DNA of 64,000 nt from NCBI GenBank assembly GCA_028571685.1, contig CM053154.1, positions 12,060,001-12,124,000 of the forward strand, read 5' to 3'. Source of the stretch: Heterohyrax brucei. Lineage: Eukaryota; Chordata; Mammalia; Hyracoidea; Procaviidae. The position numbers were made by a program, and so were the translations under genes. This document shows positions 32,920-43,548 of this stretch, piece by piece. The stretch's first letter is position 1; each line of letters starts with the position of its first letter. The notes beneath the pieces were generated by a model. That model was not told the origin of the DNA, ran no database searches, and saw only the letters and a program-made list of their open reading frames with translations.

Positions 32920-33309
32920 TAATTGATGGTCTGGCAGTCTATGTGTTCCCCTGGGAGCATGGCAACTGGACCTGCTGCCTCCCCTGACCAGAAACACTGA
33001 GGTCAACTATTCACACAAAAATAGACTGGACTCGGGAACACAATGTGACCATGTGGTGTGTTCACTTTATAGTTCTGCGCATCTATAAGATGCTGTCCTA
33101 GTGGCCTCTTACTAGAAGGGAGAGAAGAGGGTGGAGGGGAGGGGACAGGAGACTGGTAAGAGGATATGACATATATAGAATGAAAAGGAGGAGTGTGCTG
33201 TCACTGGGCAAGAAGAGTAGAAGGAGCTGCAGATAGGCAGGCACGTGAATTTTATTTGGATTGTATACTTTCACTTAATCATAATTTTAAAAAAACTTTA
33301 AAAAAAGAA
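32920..33309 (+). mobile_element. L1 3' UTR, 5'-truncated
   Basis: GATGGTCTGGCAGTCTATGT, AAAATAGACTGGACTCGGGA, AAAAGGAGGAGTGTGCTGTC and ATACTTTCACTTAATCATAA parallel 11.46-11.81 kb; the end is A-rich. Confidence 0.82.
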
Positions 33310-33841
33310 AGATGCACCAGTTGAAGATGTTTGTTTTTAAGGAATAAAATCATTAAAAGATGAGTTTAATACCAGAACGACTTCAGAGACTCTTGCAATA
33401 AGAACATACTATCCCAGCTTGGATAAAAGGCTCCCCTTACTATAAATATTTACAATTTTTACTCTTTTTTGGCTCCTCATCCCAGAGAGATGCTTCAATA
33501 AAAGCAAAAAATCAGGTCACTAGTTTCAGGAGTGATCCAAAAGATAACATCATTTCTAAATATTCTTTCATACATACACACATACACACAAATGAGATTT
33601 TGCCAGGTTGTCAGAGCTTACATTTAAAATCTGACTTTTTTTTTATTTCACTTTACAAGCTGATGAGAAATCTTTAAAAAAGTACTCAATGTTCTTCATT
33701 TGCAAGCATTATTGCACTTGGCTATGATATACAACTTGTAAAATAGTCTCCGAACCTAACACTGAGAGACAATCACAAAACTTCCATTTTTAAGCCTTAT
33801 TTGCAAATAACAAACTGCTGATTTTTAACAGTTGGGTTACT
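33310..33841. other. Unassigned AT-rich non-coding sequence
   Basis: Nothing recognised. Confidence 0.5.
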
Positions 33842-34066
33842 AAACCAAAAAAATCCAAACCGGTTGCCATCCAGTCAGTCCTCGCTTGCGGTGATTCTGT
33901 AGGTGTCAGAGCAGAAATGTGCTCAGTAAATTTTCCAGTAGATAGATGACTTTTTCAGAAGAAGATCACCAGGCCTTTCTTCCAGGGCACCTCTGGGTAG
34001 AACTCAACTGCTAGTCTTTCAGTTAGTAGTCAAGCACTTAACCATTTGTACCCCCCAGGAACTCCA
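33842..34066 (-). mobile_element. AfroSINE form II
   Basis: AACCGGTTGCCATCCAGTCA, GACTTTTTCAGAAGAAGATC, AGGCCTTTCTTCCAGGGCAC, head end CCCCCCAGGAACTCCAG. Confidence 0.92.
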
Positions 34067-34180
34067 GCTGATGAAATGCAAATATCAGGTATCACCACGG
34101 TTTTGCCTGAAGGGGCCCAGAAAAATCAGGTTGGACCAGGGAAGAAGCACACACAAGGCTAAGTGACTGACAGTGACCCA

Positions 34181-34330
34181 GGCCATTGCCATCAAGTTGA
34201 TCCTGACTCGTAAATACCCTATAGGGCAGAGTAGAACCGCCCATACAGTTTTGAAGGAGCATGTGGTGGTTTGACCTATTGATGTTTTGATTAGCAAGCA
34301 TAACTCTTAACCACTATGCCACCAGGGTTT
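34181..34330 (-). mobile_element. AfroSINE form I
   Basis: CATTGCCATCAAGTTGATCC, CAGAGTAGAACCGCCCATAC, head TTAACCACTATGCCACCAGG. Confidence 0.94.
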
Positions 34331-34569
34331 ACATACATATGGTGCTCTTATAAATTAAGTTAGTTCATCTCCCTCCATGAAAAAGCAGAAGGTCCAAAGG
34401 AAACTGTAGCTAGCACCATAAGAAAGGAAGGATGATAAATGAGTGGTTAGACAGGTAGGTGAAACAGAGGGAGGGAGGGAGGGAGAAGAATGAGAGAAAG
34501 GAATAAGGTTCACTGGAAGGAAATCCAATTTATTTTTGTAATTTTGAAAATAAAATTAAGGATAACATT
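34331..34569. other. Unassigned sequence ending in AATAAA
   Basis: Contains a short GAGG tract (about 34468-34483). An AATAAA at about 34549-34554 lies about 15 bases before an 18-A run. Source not recognised. Confidence 0.45.
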
Positions 34570-34587
34570 AAAAAAAAAAAAAAAAAA
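34570..34587. repeat. A18 tract
   Basis: Lies between an AATAAA-bearing stretch and the 3' end of a reverse-strand composite AfroSINE. It could be a poly(A) tail on the plus strand, the SINE T-tail on the minus strand, or both. Confidence 0.85.
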
Positions 34588-34825
34588 CATTGCCGTCAAG
34601 TCAATTCTGACTCACAGTGACCCTATAAGACAGAGCAGAACTGCCCCATAGCATTTCCAAGGAGCATGTGATGGATTTGAACTACAATATTAATAAAGAG
34701 AGAGGAAAAGAGCAATTTTCAATCAAAGGAAACCAAGAATGGAATCCCGTGACTGCCTCAGGATAAACAGCTGCTGCCACAGTCTCAAGCCTCAAGCATG
34801 GAAGCATCTGGCTGAGACTTGCCCT
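34588..34825 (-). mobile_element. Composite AfroSINE with extra 5' module (copy B)
   Basis: AfroSINE 3' part (CATTGCCGTCAAGTCAATTC to ATGGATTTGAACTACAATAT) is joined to AAAAGAGCAATTTTCAATCA, AAGGAAACCAAGAATGGAAT and CAGCTGCTGCCACAGTCTCA, the reverse complement of the module in copy A. The left-hand head of this copy is lost or unrecognisable beyond about 34825. Confidence 0.82.
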
Positions 34826-34883
34826 GTCTCAAGAGTTCACGAAGGAGAAAAGAAAAGAAAACGATGATGACTCAGAAGAGAGC

Positions 34884-35062
34884 AGTACAGGGTGGACGGG
34901 GACAGGAGCTCGCTGAATGGACACAGTAAACACAGGGCGGGAAGGCAAGTGTGCGGTCACCGGTGGAAGGTGGGGAGCAGTTACGGTCACATGGTGGTAG
35001 GGGGGTGGCGTTATATGGCTAATTCATGTGGATTGTGAAATTTCATTTAAAGCACAATATTT
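34884..35062 (+). mobile_element. L1 3' UTR fragment
   Basis: CAGTACAGGGTGGACGGGGA, GAATGGACACAGTAAACACA, AAGTGTGCGGTCACCGGTGG and TGAAATTTCATTTAAAGCAC match the last part of the 11.6-11.8 kb L1 end. Confidence 0.82.
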
Positions 35063-35647
35063 TCAAAAATATATTTCTGGTCTTAAATAGAACTATTGTT
35101 TTTATCAGAGAGAGAAAAGTACACGAGAGTGCTACCCCACAAGAACCAAACTGAGTGAAAGGAAATCTGAAAGGTGCAAATTCCAAGGTGCCATTTCAGT
35201 AAAGCTGAGAACTGAGTTCCAGTGAGCTTGTTTAATACCCAAAGCATTTTGGAGAAATGTCAACAACTAGAAAAACTGGATCTTAGGTAATGGGTAACAG
35301 TTAGGGGAGTGGAAAGGGCTGCTTGACTGAATTAAGTTGTAAAACCATAAATTCTTTAAAAAGCCTAACTAGTTTCTCTTTTAGAACAGGGCTCAGTCCA
35401 TTCCATTCAAATCCCTAACCGTCCGCCTTATTGCACCTGGCTGTAACCCAAATCTTTGTGCCTCCTCTCCCGTGGGCTTCATGTCACCAGCAGAGAAAGG
35501 ACTTGTCTAGACTAGAGCCAGGTTGTGTTTCTGTATCATTTACCTTCCTGCTATGTACAGGCCAGTAAATGACAAACCAGAATTGTCCATCCTAGAAGAA
35601 AAAAAAAAAATCAAACCAGCAAGTCAACTGCCACAATCAAAAAACAA
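35063..35647. other. Unassigned non-coding sequence
   Basis: A stretch at 35500-35575 vaguely resembles an L2 3' end but is not secure. Otherwise nothing recognised. Confidence 0.45.
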
Positions 35648-35849
35648 ATTCAACACCCACTGCTGTCAAGTTGATTCCAACTCATAGCAACCCTGTAGGA
35701 CCAAGTACCGCTGCCCCATAGGGTTTCCAAGGTCGCAGTCTTTACAGACGCAGACTGCCATGTCTTTCTCCTGCAGAGTGGCTGACGAGTTGGAACTTCT
35801 GTCCTTTCAGTTAGTATCCAAGTGCTTTAACCTCTGTGTCTCCAGGGCA
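35648..35849 (-). mobile_element. AfroSINE form III
   Basis: CACTGCTGTCAAGTTGATTC, CCATAGGGTTTCCAAGGTCG, form III middle GCAGTCTTTACAGACGCAGA and TGTCTTTCTCCTGCAGAGTG, head CCTCTGTGTCTCCAGGGC. Confidence 0.93.
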
Positions 35850-36198
35850 CAACAAATAATCCAAATTCTGTTACTGGTCGTTAACTAAGCTGTGAGCTTC
35901 CTGCTGGTCAAAGCAAAACAGGAAAGACGACGGGAACACATTTCTCACTTGGCCATTTCTCAGACTGAAAAGGAAGCACATGTAATCTTGGACTCCTCCC
36001 TCCTCCCTCGTTCTTCACAATCAGTAAGCAAAGCCTGTCGGTTTTGTCCCCTTGTTTTCATCCCTTTTCTCCCCTCCCACCACCATTTCATCACCTCCAG
36101 CAGACTACAGCCACTTAGGCTCTTACAGGTGGCTGTTTATCAAGCTTCCTGTCTCCTGTCTCCCTGTCTTCTGGTTTCTCTCGCATACCTACCTGTCT
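35850..36198. other. Unassigned non-coding sequence
   Basis: A 109-residue plus-strand open frame spans most of it. It has no domain, no homolog I know and an LTR at its end, so I do not call it coding. Confidence 0.45.
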
Positions 36199-36373
36199 GT
36201 TTTAGCATCTTCGTGCTGTAACAGCAATACCACAAGTAGATAGATGGTCTTAAAGAACAGAAATTTATCTTTTCATGGTTGAAGAAGTTAGAGGTCCAAT
36301 TTCAAGGTACAGGTTCTGGGGGAAGGCTTTATCTCTGTCCCCTCTAGGAGGAAATCCTCATCTCAGCTCCTCA
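36199..36373 (-). mobile_element. LTR fragment, MaLR/ERVL-like
   Basis: CTTCGTGCTGTAACAGCAAT, AAGAACAGAAATTTATCTTT and GGCTTTATCTCTGTCCCCTC mark one end of an LTR of the same group as 18.7 and 38.7 kb. An RTE fragment begins at its inner end. Confidence 0.75.
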
Positions 36374-37620
36374 CTGTGTGTTTGGGAATTCCCACTGCTG
36401 GCAATGTTATCCATAATCTCTTAAGATTCACACAGTTGAACACGTTTGCATAGTCAATGAAATACAGGTAAACATCTTTCTGGTATTCTCTGCTTTCAAT
36501 CCAGATCCACCTGACATCAGCAACGGTAACCCTGGTTCCATGTCCCTTTCTGAATCCAGCTTAAATTTCTGGCAGTTTCCTGAAAATGTACTACAGTAGC
36601 CACTTTTGAATCTCCCTCAGCAAAATTTTACTTGTGCATAATGTTAATGACAATGTTTGGTAATTTGGATTTGTGGATTTGGTTGGGTCGCCTTTCTTAG
36701 GAAGAGGCGTAACTATAGATCTCTTTCAGTTGCTTCGCCGGGTAGCTGCCCCCCAAATTTCTTGGCATAGATGAGCGAGCACTGCCAGCACTAAATCCTC
36801 TTGTTGAAGCATCAGCTGGAAGTGTTCCATCAGTTCCTGGAGACTGGTTTTTTGCCAGTTCTTCCAGCGCAGTTTAGACTTCTTCCTTCAGTACCATCAG
36901 TTCCTGATCACATGCTCCTTCCTGAAGTGGTCAAATGTTAACCATTTTTTTTCAGTATAGTGACTCTGTGTATTCTTTTCATCTTATTTTAATGTCTCCT
37001 GCATCATTTAATATTTTCTCCATAGAATCTTCTAATATTGCAACTTGCAACTGGAATTTTTCTTCAATTCTTTCAGCTTGAGAAATATGAGATGTGTTCT
37101 TCCTTTTTTTGTTTTCTGTCTCTCACTCTTTGTACATGTCCTTATAATACTTAGCTTTGTCTTCTTGAGGCTCTCTTTGAAATCTTCTGTTTAGCTCTTC
37201 ATCATTTTTTCCTTTTACTTTAGCTATCTGACATTTGAAAGCAAGTTTCAGAGTCTCTTCTGACACTCATTTTGATCTTTTCATTCTTTCCTGTCTTTTG
37301 AACTTTTTTTTGCTTTCTTCATATGTGATGCACTTGATATCATTGCACAATTCATCTAAGTTAAATATTCGATGTATCAAATCTATTCTTTAGATGGTGT
37401 CTAAATCAGGTGAAATATCCTCCAGGTCACACTTTGGCTCTTGTGGACTTGTTCTAATTTTCTTCAGTCTTGACTTGAGTGTGTATATGAGCAATTGATG
37501 GTCTGCTCTGCAGTTGGTCCCTGGTCTTATTCTGACTGATAACACTGAGCTTTTCTATTGGCTCTTCCTACAAACACAGTCAATTTGATCTGTATAGTCA
37601 CCACTTAGGTTGAAAGCTAA
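36374..37620 (-). mobile_element. RTE LINE, endonuclease end to early reverse transcriptase
   Basis: Read on the minus strand it runs from the late endonuclease region (GATCAAATTGACTGTGTTTG) through the linker to the reverse transcriptase start. The RT motif is FIDYANVFNCVNLKRLWIT, where the usual FIDYAKAFD aspartate at the catalytic position is replaced (FDC to FNC). Both ends are truncated. The copy is older than those near 23 kb, with several frame breaks. Confidence 0.88.
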
Positions 37621-38748
37621 GACTTTAAAACAATGTCGTGCCCACATAGTCACTGTGGACTCAGCTCTCAGTGTGTTCACTATTCTCTGCTGTGAAGGTG
37701 TTTGAGATACACACATTCAAGAAGGTGTGGATAAGACAAATACCGAACTTGTTGTTCCTGTCCTTTTACATAGCAATCTTGCTGATGAAAATTTATCCCA
37801 TGGAAATATTTCAATCATATGCCAAAGACATATGTGAGTCTATGTGAGGCAGTGTCTGTGTGTGTTATATGTGTATTTTGTGTGTAAGGCGTTGTGTCTT
37901 GGATATATATACACCCCATTGCCAGGCAGTGTGTCTATATGTGTTACAAGTGACATATGGATAAAGAAAACACAGCTTATGTCCTCACTGTAGGTTATTC
38001 AACCTGACATAGTGGCCTCTGCAGTGAAGAACCATATTTCTTAGACAATTTTTCATTCACCGAGTCACTTCCCATTGCAAATAGAAATAGAAAAGAAAAA
38101 ATATAAGAGGAGCAGACATGGAACAAGAATTCTGACAATTCTTAGTTGCAGGTGACTGGCAGAAACTAATCATCACCCAGGCTTCTGGTCAGAAATATTA
38201 CTTGTAAAGTGCAATCACTCTAGTTTCTGATGCTCCAGGGAAAGTCAGGTACCAATAGCCTGTCATAAGTAACTCTCTTCAAGCAGATTTGTGCCCTGCC
38301 CTTAGTGATCTGCCAAGTTTTGCCTTGGGAAGCCATGCACCATCTGAGGATGTCTTCTGCTTTTAGAATGAATTTTTAATTCGTCTTCAGAAGGCAACCT
38401 GAGTCAGCACAGTTCACCCTCTGACTGCTCTGGTGAAGAGAAAAACAGCAGCCACAGAAGCGTGCTTCTCTGCTCAAAAGGTCCAAAAGCAAAGATAAAT
38501 AAGACAAAACCCAGAGACGGACTGTTTCTTTTTGCCAGGCATAAGGACAGATTTGAAACTTCTGCCCCAAAATAGTTTTCTGCTGTGCAACAGTGATCCC
38601 AACCTTACGTCTGCAATAACAGCCTACATCATAGATGTTCAGTCCCACCTGAGCAAGCAAAGCAAAAACAAAGAAAAGTGGTGATTATGGGGATGCTATA
38701 TTTATAACCAGTCTCCTAATGTCTGCCTTGCAGCTTTGAGAAGGATGG
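37621..38748. other. Unassigned non-coding sequence
   Basis: Has a TG-rich stretch at 37835-37885 (GTGTCTGTGTGTGTTATATG repeated loosely). Nothing else recognised. Confidence 0.5.
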
Positions 38749-39196
38749 TGTCTTAGTCACCTGGTACTACTTTAACAGAAAATACCACTAGTGGAAGGCT
38801 TCATGAAGAGAAATTTTATTGCCACAGTCCAGTAAGCCAAAGATCCATTAACAAGTTTCAAGTACATTCAATAAGAGGAATTATCTGATGGGCTAAGTCC
38901 AAGTTCAAGGACAGCATCTTGGCCCAGGAACCTCAGGTCCAAAGGACGTGCTCTGCTCTTGGTGCTGCTTTCTCGGTGGTACGAGGTTCCCAACTTCCTC
39001 TGCTCACTTCTCTCCTTATATCCCACAAGCTCGTAGCTTGACTCCTGCTTCACCAGCACAACTGCAGCCCATTCTCCACCACTAATATCACAGAGGCAAG
39101 ACTCACAACACATGGGAGGAATGGCACCATATTGGGACTCATAGCCAAATCAAATCGACACATACATTTCAGGGGGACACAATTCAATCCATGACA
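38749..39196 (-). mobile_element. Solo LTR, MaLR/ERVL-like, afrotherian type
   Basis: Begins TGTCTTAGTCACCTGGTACT and ends ACACAATTCAATCCATGACA, so TG...CA ends are intact. The exact pentamer GATGG flanks both sides (38744-38748 and 39197-39201). A complete 448-bp solo LTR and fossil. Confidence 0.92.
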
Positions 39197-39239
39197 GATG
39201 GGCATTAAACATCTTCAGTATCCAGTAATCTTGGAGGTA

Positions 39240-39425
39240 CAAATGAACACAGAGAGGTATCTTTTTTCACCTGTCAGACTGTCCCAGGCTTTTAAAATGT
39301 TATTACCAGGACATAGGGGAGCCAGCTCTGACACTTTGCTGGAGGGAGCAGAAAGTGGTACAGCATTTTGGAAGACAATGTGTCAACATGCATTGTGAGG
39401 CTTAAAATTGTGTATATTGATCCAG
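39240..39425 (+). mobile_element. Ancient L1M ORF2/3' end fragment
   Basis: GAGAGGTATCTTTTTTCACC, TGTCAGACTGTCCCAGGC, TGGTACAGCATTTTGGAAGA and CAATGTGTCAACATGCAT follow the L1M order of the region normally reading 'cacacccatcagactggc...accactttggaaaac'. Confidence 0.78.
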
Positions 39426-39794
39426 GTTGGGTTTTTTGTTTGTTTGTTTGTTTTGGGATGAGAAAACAGAAAACCCAATTCCTGATGGCTTGAATAGTAA
39501 GGAAACATTTCACAGGAACTGTGGTGGTGAGAAGCTTCAGGGTTAAGCAATTCAAAAACTCAGTGATGTCATCAAATACCCAGGTACTGTCCATTTTTCT
39601 GTTCTGCCAGCCTAGCTCTTGAGTCATTCACCTCACAGACACAGGGTAGACTCTGAGAGCACATTTTCGTGCACTAACATCCACAAACAGGAAAACAAAA
39701 TCAGGAGCGAGTGCACATTTTTTTTCTAACACCTTAAGATCTAGGACATTGTCTCCTGAAGAGCCCTAGCTGACTTTCCCGTCTACCACTCCAT
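39426..39794. other. Unassigned sequence with a (GTTT)n tract
   Basis: The GTTT tract is at 39437-39452 and a T9 at 39718-39726. Nothing else recognised. Confidence 0.5.
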
Positions 39795-39908
39795 TGGCCT
39801 AAATCGGCATCAGGGTCACCTGGAAACATCTAAAACCGCAAAATCTCTGACTTACTACATCAGAAATTCCAGAGTGGGGCTGATGCTCAAGTTTGAAAAC
39901 CACTGGCC
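39795..39908 (+). mobile_element. MER5-type (hAT-Charlie) fossil
   Basis: GGCATCAGGGTCACCTGGAA, TACATCAGAAATTCCAGAGT, GGGGCTGATGCTCAAGTTTG and the terminal inverted repeat-like AAAACCACTGGCC. Confidence 0.72.
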
Positions 39909-40299
39909 TAAGCCAGTTGATTGACAAGGGGAATGTAATGAGCACAATTGGCTTCAGGTCCGTCATGATCCAGCGAGTCACCTGGGCTGCTCATGAGCAC
40001 TGCCCTTGTGAACACAAGGCTCAGCCTCTCTGACCTGCAGCCTGCCTTCCCAGGGAGCCCTAAGACACTACATTCCATCTCAGCTGGGATGACGTTCAGC
40101 TGCAAGGACAGAGTGCCTAACTCAAAAGACCTTCAACAATAAAGAGGTTTATTAACTCATACTACTAAGTGTCAGGACAAGATGCCTAAGAGTTAATCCA
40201 ATCTTTTTCTTCTCAGTCTCACCTGTAGATAAATTTCTTATTTTTCTTCTCCTCTCTTTTTCTTGATGCTCTCTTTCAGGTCACCCGCTTTAGGGAGGT
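39909..40299. other. Unassigned non-coding sequence
   Basis: A segment near 40085-40170 (CAATAAAGAGGTTTATTAAC) may be an old repeat edge, family not identified. Confidence 0.45.
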
Positions 40300-41352
40300 T
40301 GGCTGCTGTGTTGTGATTATTCAGCAACCCTGGAGACAAGTCTACGTGGTGAGGAACTGAAGCCTTCTGCCAAGAGCCATATGGGAGAGTCACCTTGGAA
40401 GTGGACCCTCCAGCCTCCGTAAAGGCCTCAGATGACTGCAGCCGTGGCTGACATCTTGACTACAATCCCATAACTCATGACAGACCCTGTACCAGAACCA
40501 TGCGACTAAGTTGCTCCAGAATTCCTGACTCACAGAAGCTATGAGATAACACTGCTGTTAGGTGCCATCGACTTGGTTCCAACTCATAGCGACCCTATGT
40601 ACAACAGAGTGAAACACTGACTGGTCCTGTACCACCTGCATTATCACTGCCGTAGTTGAGCCTATCACTGCAGCCACTGTGTCAGTCCATTTGACTGGGC
40701 TCTCTCCTCTTTCACTGACACTCTACCTTACCAAGCATCACGTCCTCCTTTTGGGACTGCTCCCTCCTGATGACATCTCCAAAGCACATGAGAAATCTTA
40801 CCATTCTTGCTTCTAAGGATTATTCTGACCATAATTCTTCCAAGAAAGATTTGCTCATGCTTCTGGCAGTCCAGGGTACATATTCAATAGTCTTTTCCAA
40901 CACCATGATTTAAAGACAGCAAATCTTCAGTCTTCTTTATTCATCATCCAGCTTTCACATGCGTACAAATAAGGCAGTTGAAAATACCATGGATTAGATC
41001 ACGTATACCTTAGTTCTCAAAGTGACTTTAAAGAGGCTTTTGGCAACAGATTTGCCCAACACAATGCATCTTTTGATTTCTTGACTGCTGCTTCCACGGG
41101 TGTTGATTGTGGATCCAAATAAAAAGAAATACTCAAAAACTTCGATCTTTTCTCCATTTATCATGATGTTGCTTATTAGTCCAGTTGTGAAGATGTTTGT
41201 TGTATTTTTGTTGACATGTAGTCCATACTGAAGGCTGTATAGTCTTTGGTCTTCACTAGTAAGTACTTCAAGTCCTCTTCACTAAATGTTTTTCTAAGAT
41301 GCTGAGTTTCGGGATAATCTGTGATAACACATTAGATAAATAACAGAGACTC
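40300..41352 (+). mobile_element. MLT1 LTR split by an RTE insertion
   Basis: Left part contains GGTGAGGAACTGAAGCCTTC, GACTGCAGCCGTGGCTGACA, TTGACTACAATCCCATAACT and CACAGAAGCTATGAGATAAC. Right part (41285-41352) begins AAATGTTTTTCTAAGATGCT and continues the MLT1 end. Old mammal-wide MaLR fossil, interrupted at 40552-41284. Confidence 0.85.
40552..41284 (-). mobile_element. RTE LINE 3' half, 5'-truncated
   Basis: Minus-strand 3' end is TAGGTGCCATCGACTTGG at the left. It then covers ACTGACTGGTCCTGTACCAC, CATCACGTCCTCCTTTTGGG, TCTTTTGATTTCTTGACTGC and TGGATCCAAATAAAAAGAAA. It starts at its right end in the polymerase C-terminal region, as 5' truncation would give. Confidence 0.92.
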
Positions 41353-41479
41353 CTAGTGCATTTGTTTGGGCTCCTGGAAGTACACACTTTTAGTTTTACT
41401 TTTCAACCTTTTATTTTTCCCAGGACATGTATGAGTCCTCAGTAGCGGTAGGTTAAAAAAAATTTTTAATTAAAAAAAA

Positions 41480-41605
41480 CCTCAAACCCATGGCCATCAA
41501 GTAGATTCCAACTCACAGCTAGCCTACAGAACTACCCCATAGAGTTTCCAAGGAGCACCTGGTGGGTTCAAACTGCCACTTAATAACTACATCACCAGGA
41601 TTTCC
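41480..41605 (-). mobile_element. AfroSINE form I, partly deleted
   Basis: CATGGCCATCAAGTAGATTC, CCCCATAGAGTTTCCAAGGA, ACCTGGTGGGTTCAAACTGC, head CTACATCACCAGGATTTCC. Confidence 0.92.
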
Positions 41606-41910
41606 ATTTCTTACCCACTGTGTGAGAAATCCTTTCCTCGCTTATGTTGAATCTTTTTATTTAGATGCCCTGGCATTCTTTTCTGCCTTTAATTTCCATA
41701 TCCTCTTCTTGCTGTTTGAAGCTTCACTATTCCACATTTTAACAGAGATCCACTGGAAAGAGACTCTGCCTCCCACACTGATGATTTAGTAGTAGGGATC
41801 CCCAGCTGGGCATCAAGGGTTGAGGAAAAGTAGGAAGACTTAGAATTCAGCAGGGAACTTGGCAGTAACCATCAAATCCCACTTCAGAAGAATGGCAATT
41901 TTACCTACGG
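41606..41910. other. Unassigned non-coding sequence
   Basis: Nothing recognised. Confidence 0.5.
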
Positions 41911-42213
41911 TAGGTACTACCAGCATGTTCATTGGAAGCAAAGATGGCGAGACTGTATCTTATGTACTCTTGGACATGTCATCAGGAGGGATCAGTCCCT
42001 GGAGAAAGACATCATGCTTCATAGAGTGGAGAGTCAGAGAAAAAGAGAAAGACCTTAGCTAGATGGACTGATGCAATGGCTGCAACTATGGGCTTAAGCA
42101 TAAAAATAATTGTGAAAAAGAGCAAGACTGAGTAGTGTTTCATTCCGTCACGCATGGGGTCACTGCGGGTCAGAAGTGACTCACTGGCACCTAACAACCA
42201 ACAACAGCAGTGA
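41911..42213 (+). mobile_element. RTE LINE 3' end, 5'-truncated
   Basis: GCAAAGATGGCGAGACTGTA, CATGTCATCAGGAGGGATCA, CATCATGCTTCATAGAGTGG and 3' end TCACTGGCACCTAACAACCA. Confidence 0.93.
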
Positions 42214-42539
42214 CTACAGTGCTCTGCAGTCAATATTTTATGACACTTTGCAGCAGATTGACATTATCTTTCCTCCAACTCAGTTCTTCTGACACAGTCA
42301 AGACAGTCTGTTTAGAACAGAAGCTGCCACTGACGCTAGGCTTGTGTCAGTGCCTGTAGAAACTTCCAGTGGATGGGTGCCTAACAGGGTCAGTGGTATC
42401 ATGGGAAAATGAAGTCAGTCCAGCAGGTGCTTATGCCTGTAAACTTGGAGAGTTATGTCAGGCCCCCAGGTTGAAACTTAAACCTTAAGCCAATGTTCCT
42501 TCAGTGTGATGAAAGAACCACCCAGACCGGAACGATGAA
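42214..42539. other. Unassigned non-coding sequence
   Basis: Nothing recognised. Confidence 0.5.
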
Positions 42540-42688
42540 CCAAATCCATTGCCATTGAGTCAATTCCAACTCATAGCAACCTTACAGGATGGAGTAGAAC
42601 TTCCCCTTAGGATTTTCAAGGAGCATCTGGTGGATTAAAACTGTCAACGTTTTGGTTAGCAGTCAAATTTTTAAACACTAGTGCTTGT
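42540..42688 (-). mobile_element. AfroSINE form I
   Basis: AATCCATTGCCATTGAGTCA, GGATTTTCAAGGAGCATCTG, GGTGGATTAAAACTGTCAAC, head partly eroded. Confidence 0.92.
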
Positions 42689-42804
42689 TCAAAACCCAGC
42701 TTAGTTCAACCCCATCAGTGGTTCACTGACTCAGAATCTGTCTGGTAAACATGTATATTTTTAAGATTCGAAGGCAATTTTGATATGCTCTAACTTTTGA
42801 AATC

Positions 42805-43308
42805 ATTAAACTGCTGCAAAAGAATTCCTTCAACCATTGAAAAGCAAAGATGTCACCTTGAAGACTAAAGTGCACCTTACCCAAGCCATGGTGCTTTTCA
42901 GTCACCTCCTGTGCATGTGAAAGCTGGACAATGAATAAGGAAGACCAAGTAAAAAATGACACCTTTGAATTGTAGTGTTGGACTGCCAAAAGAACGAACA
43001 AATCTGTCTTGGAAGCAGTAGAACCAGAATGCTCCGTAGAAGCAAAGATGGCGAGACTGTGTCTCCCATACTTTGGACGTGCTATCAGGAGGGATCAGTC
43101 CCTGGAGAAGGACATCACGCCTGGTAAAGCAGAGGGCTAGAGAAAAAAAGAGGAAGAAGCTCAATGAGATGGGGTGACACAGTGTCTACATCAATGGACT
43201 TGAGCATAACAATGATGGTGACGATGGCACAGGACCAGGCAGTGTTCCCTTCCATCGTAACTAGGGTCACCATGAGTCTAAACTGATTTAATGGCACCTA
43301 ACAACAAC
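42805..43308 (+). mobile_element. RTE LINE 3' end, 5'-truncated
   Basis: AAGCAAAGATGTCACCTTGA, GACTAAAGTGCACCTTACCC, ACTGCCAAAAGAACGAACAA, TCAGGAGGGATCAGTCCCTG and 3' end TTAATGGCACCTAACAACAA. Less diverged than the 6.7-kb copy. Confidence 0.94.
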
Positions 43309-43344
43309 TTTTGAAAACTAAACCTTTTGTCAAAAAGTCGAAGT

Positions 43345-43500
43345 GTGATTTGCATACAAGAAAATCCACAGATGTTTGACAGCTGAACACACCTGTGAAA
43401 TCACCATCCCAGACAAAATGTAGAACACTTCCATCACCCCGGAAAGATTCCTTTCTCCCTTTTTCAGTAAGCCCGCCAGCCCCAGCAGTCAGGACTCACG
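43345..43500 (-). mobile_element. Ancient L1M/HAL1-like fragment
   Basis: CACACCTGTGAAATCACCAT, GACAAAATGTAGAACACTTC and CATCACCCCGGAAAGATTCC match the reverse strand of mammal-wide L1 3' sequence. Confidence 0.78.
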
Positions 43501-43548
43501 GGTTTCTATCATCGTGGAGAATTTTACCCAGAGCTATTGTTTATTGAA

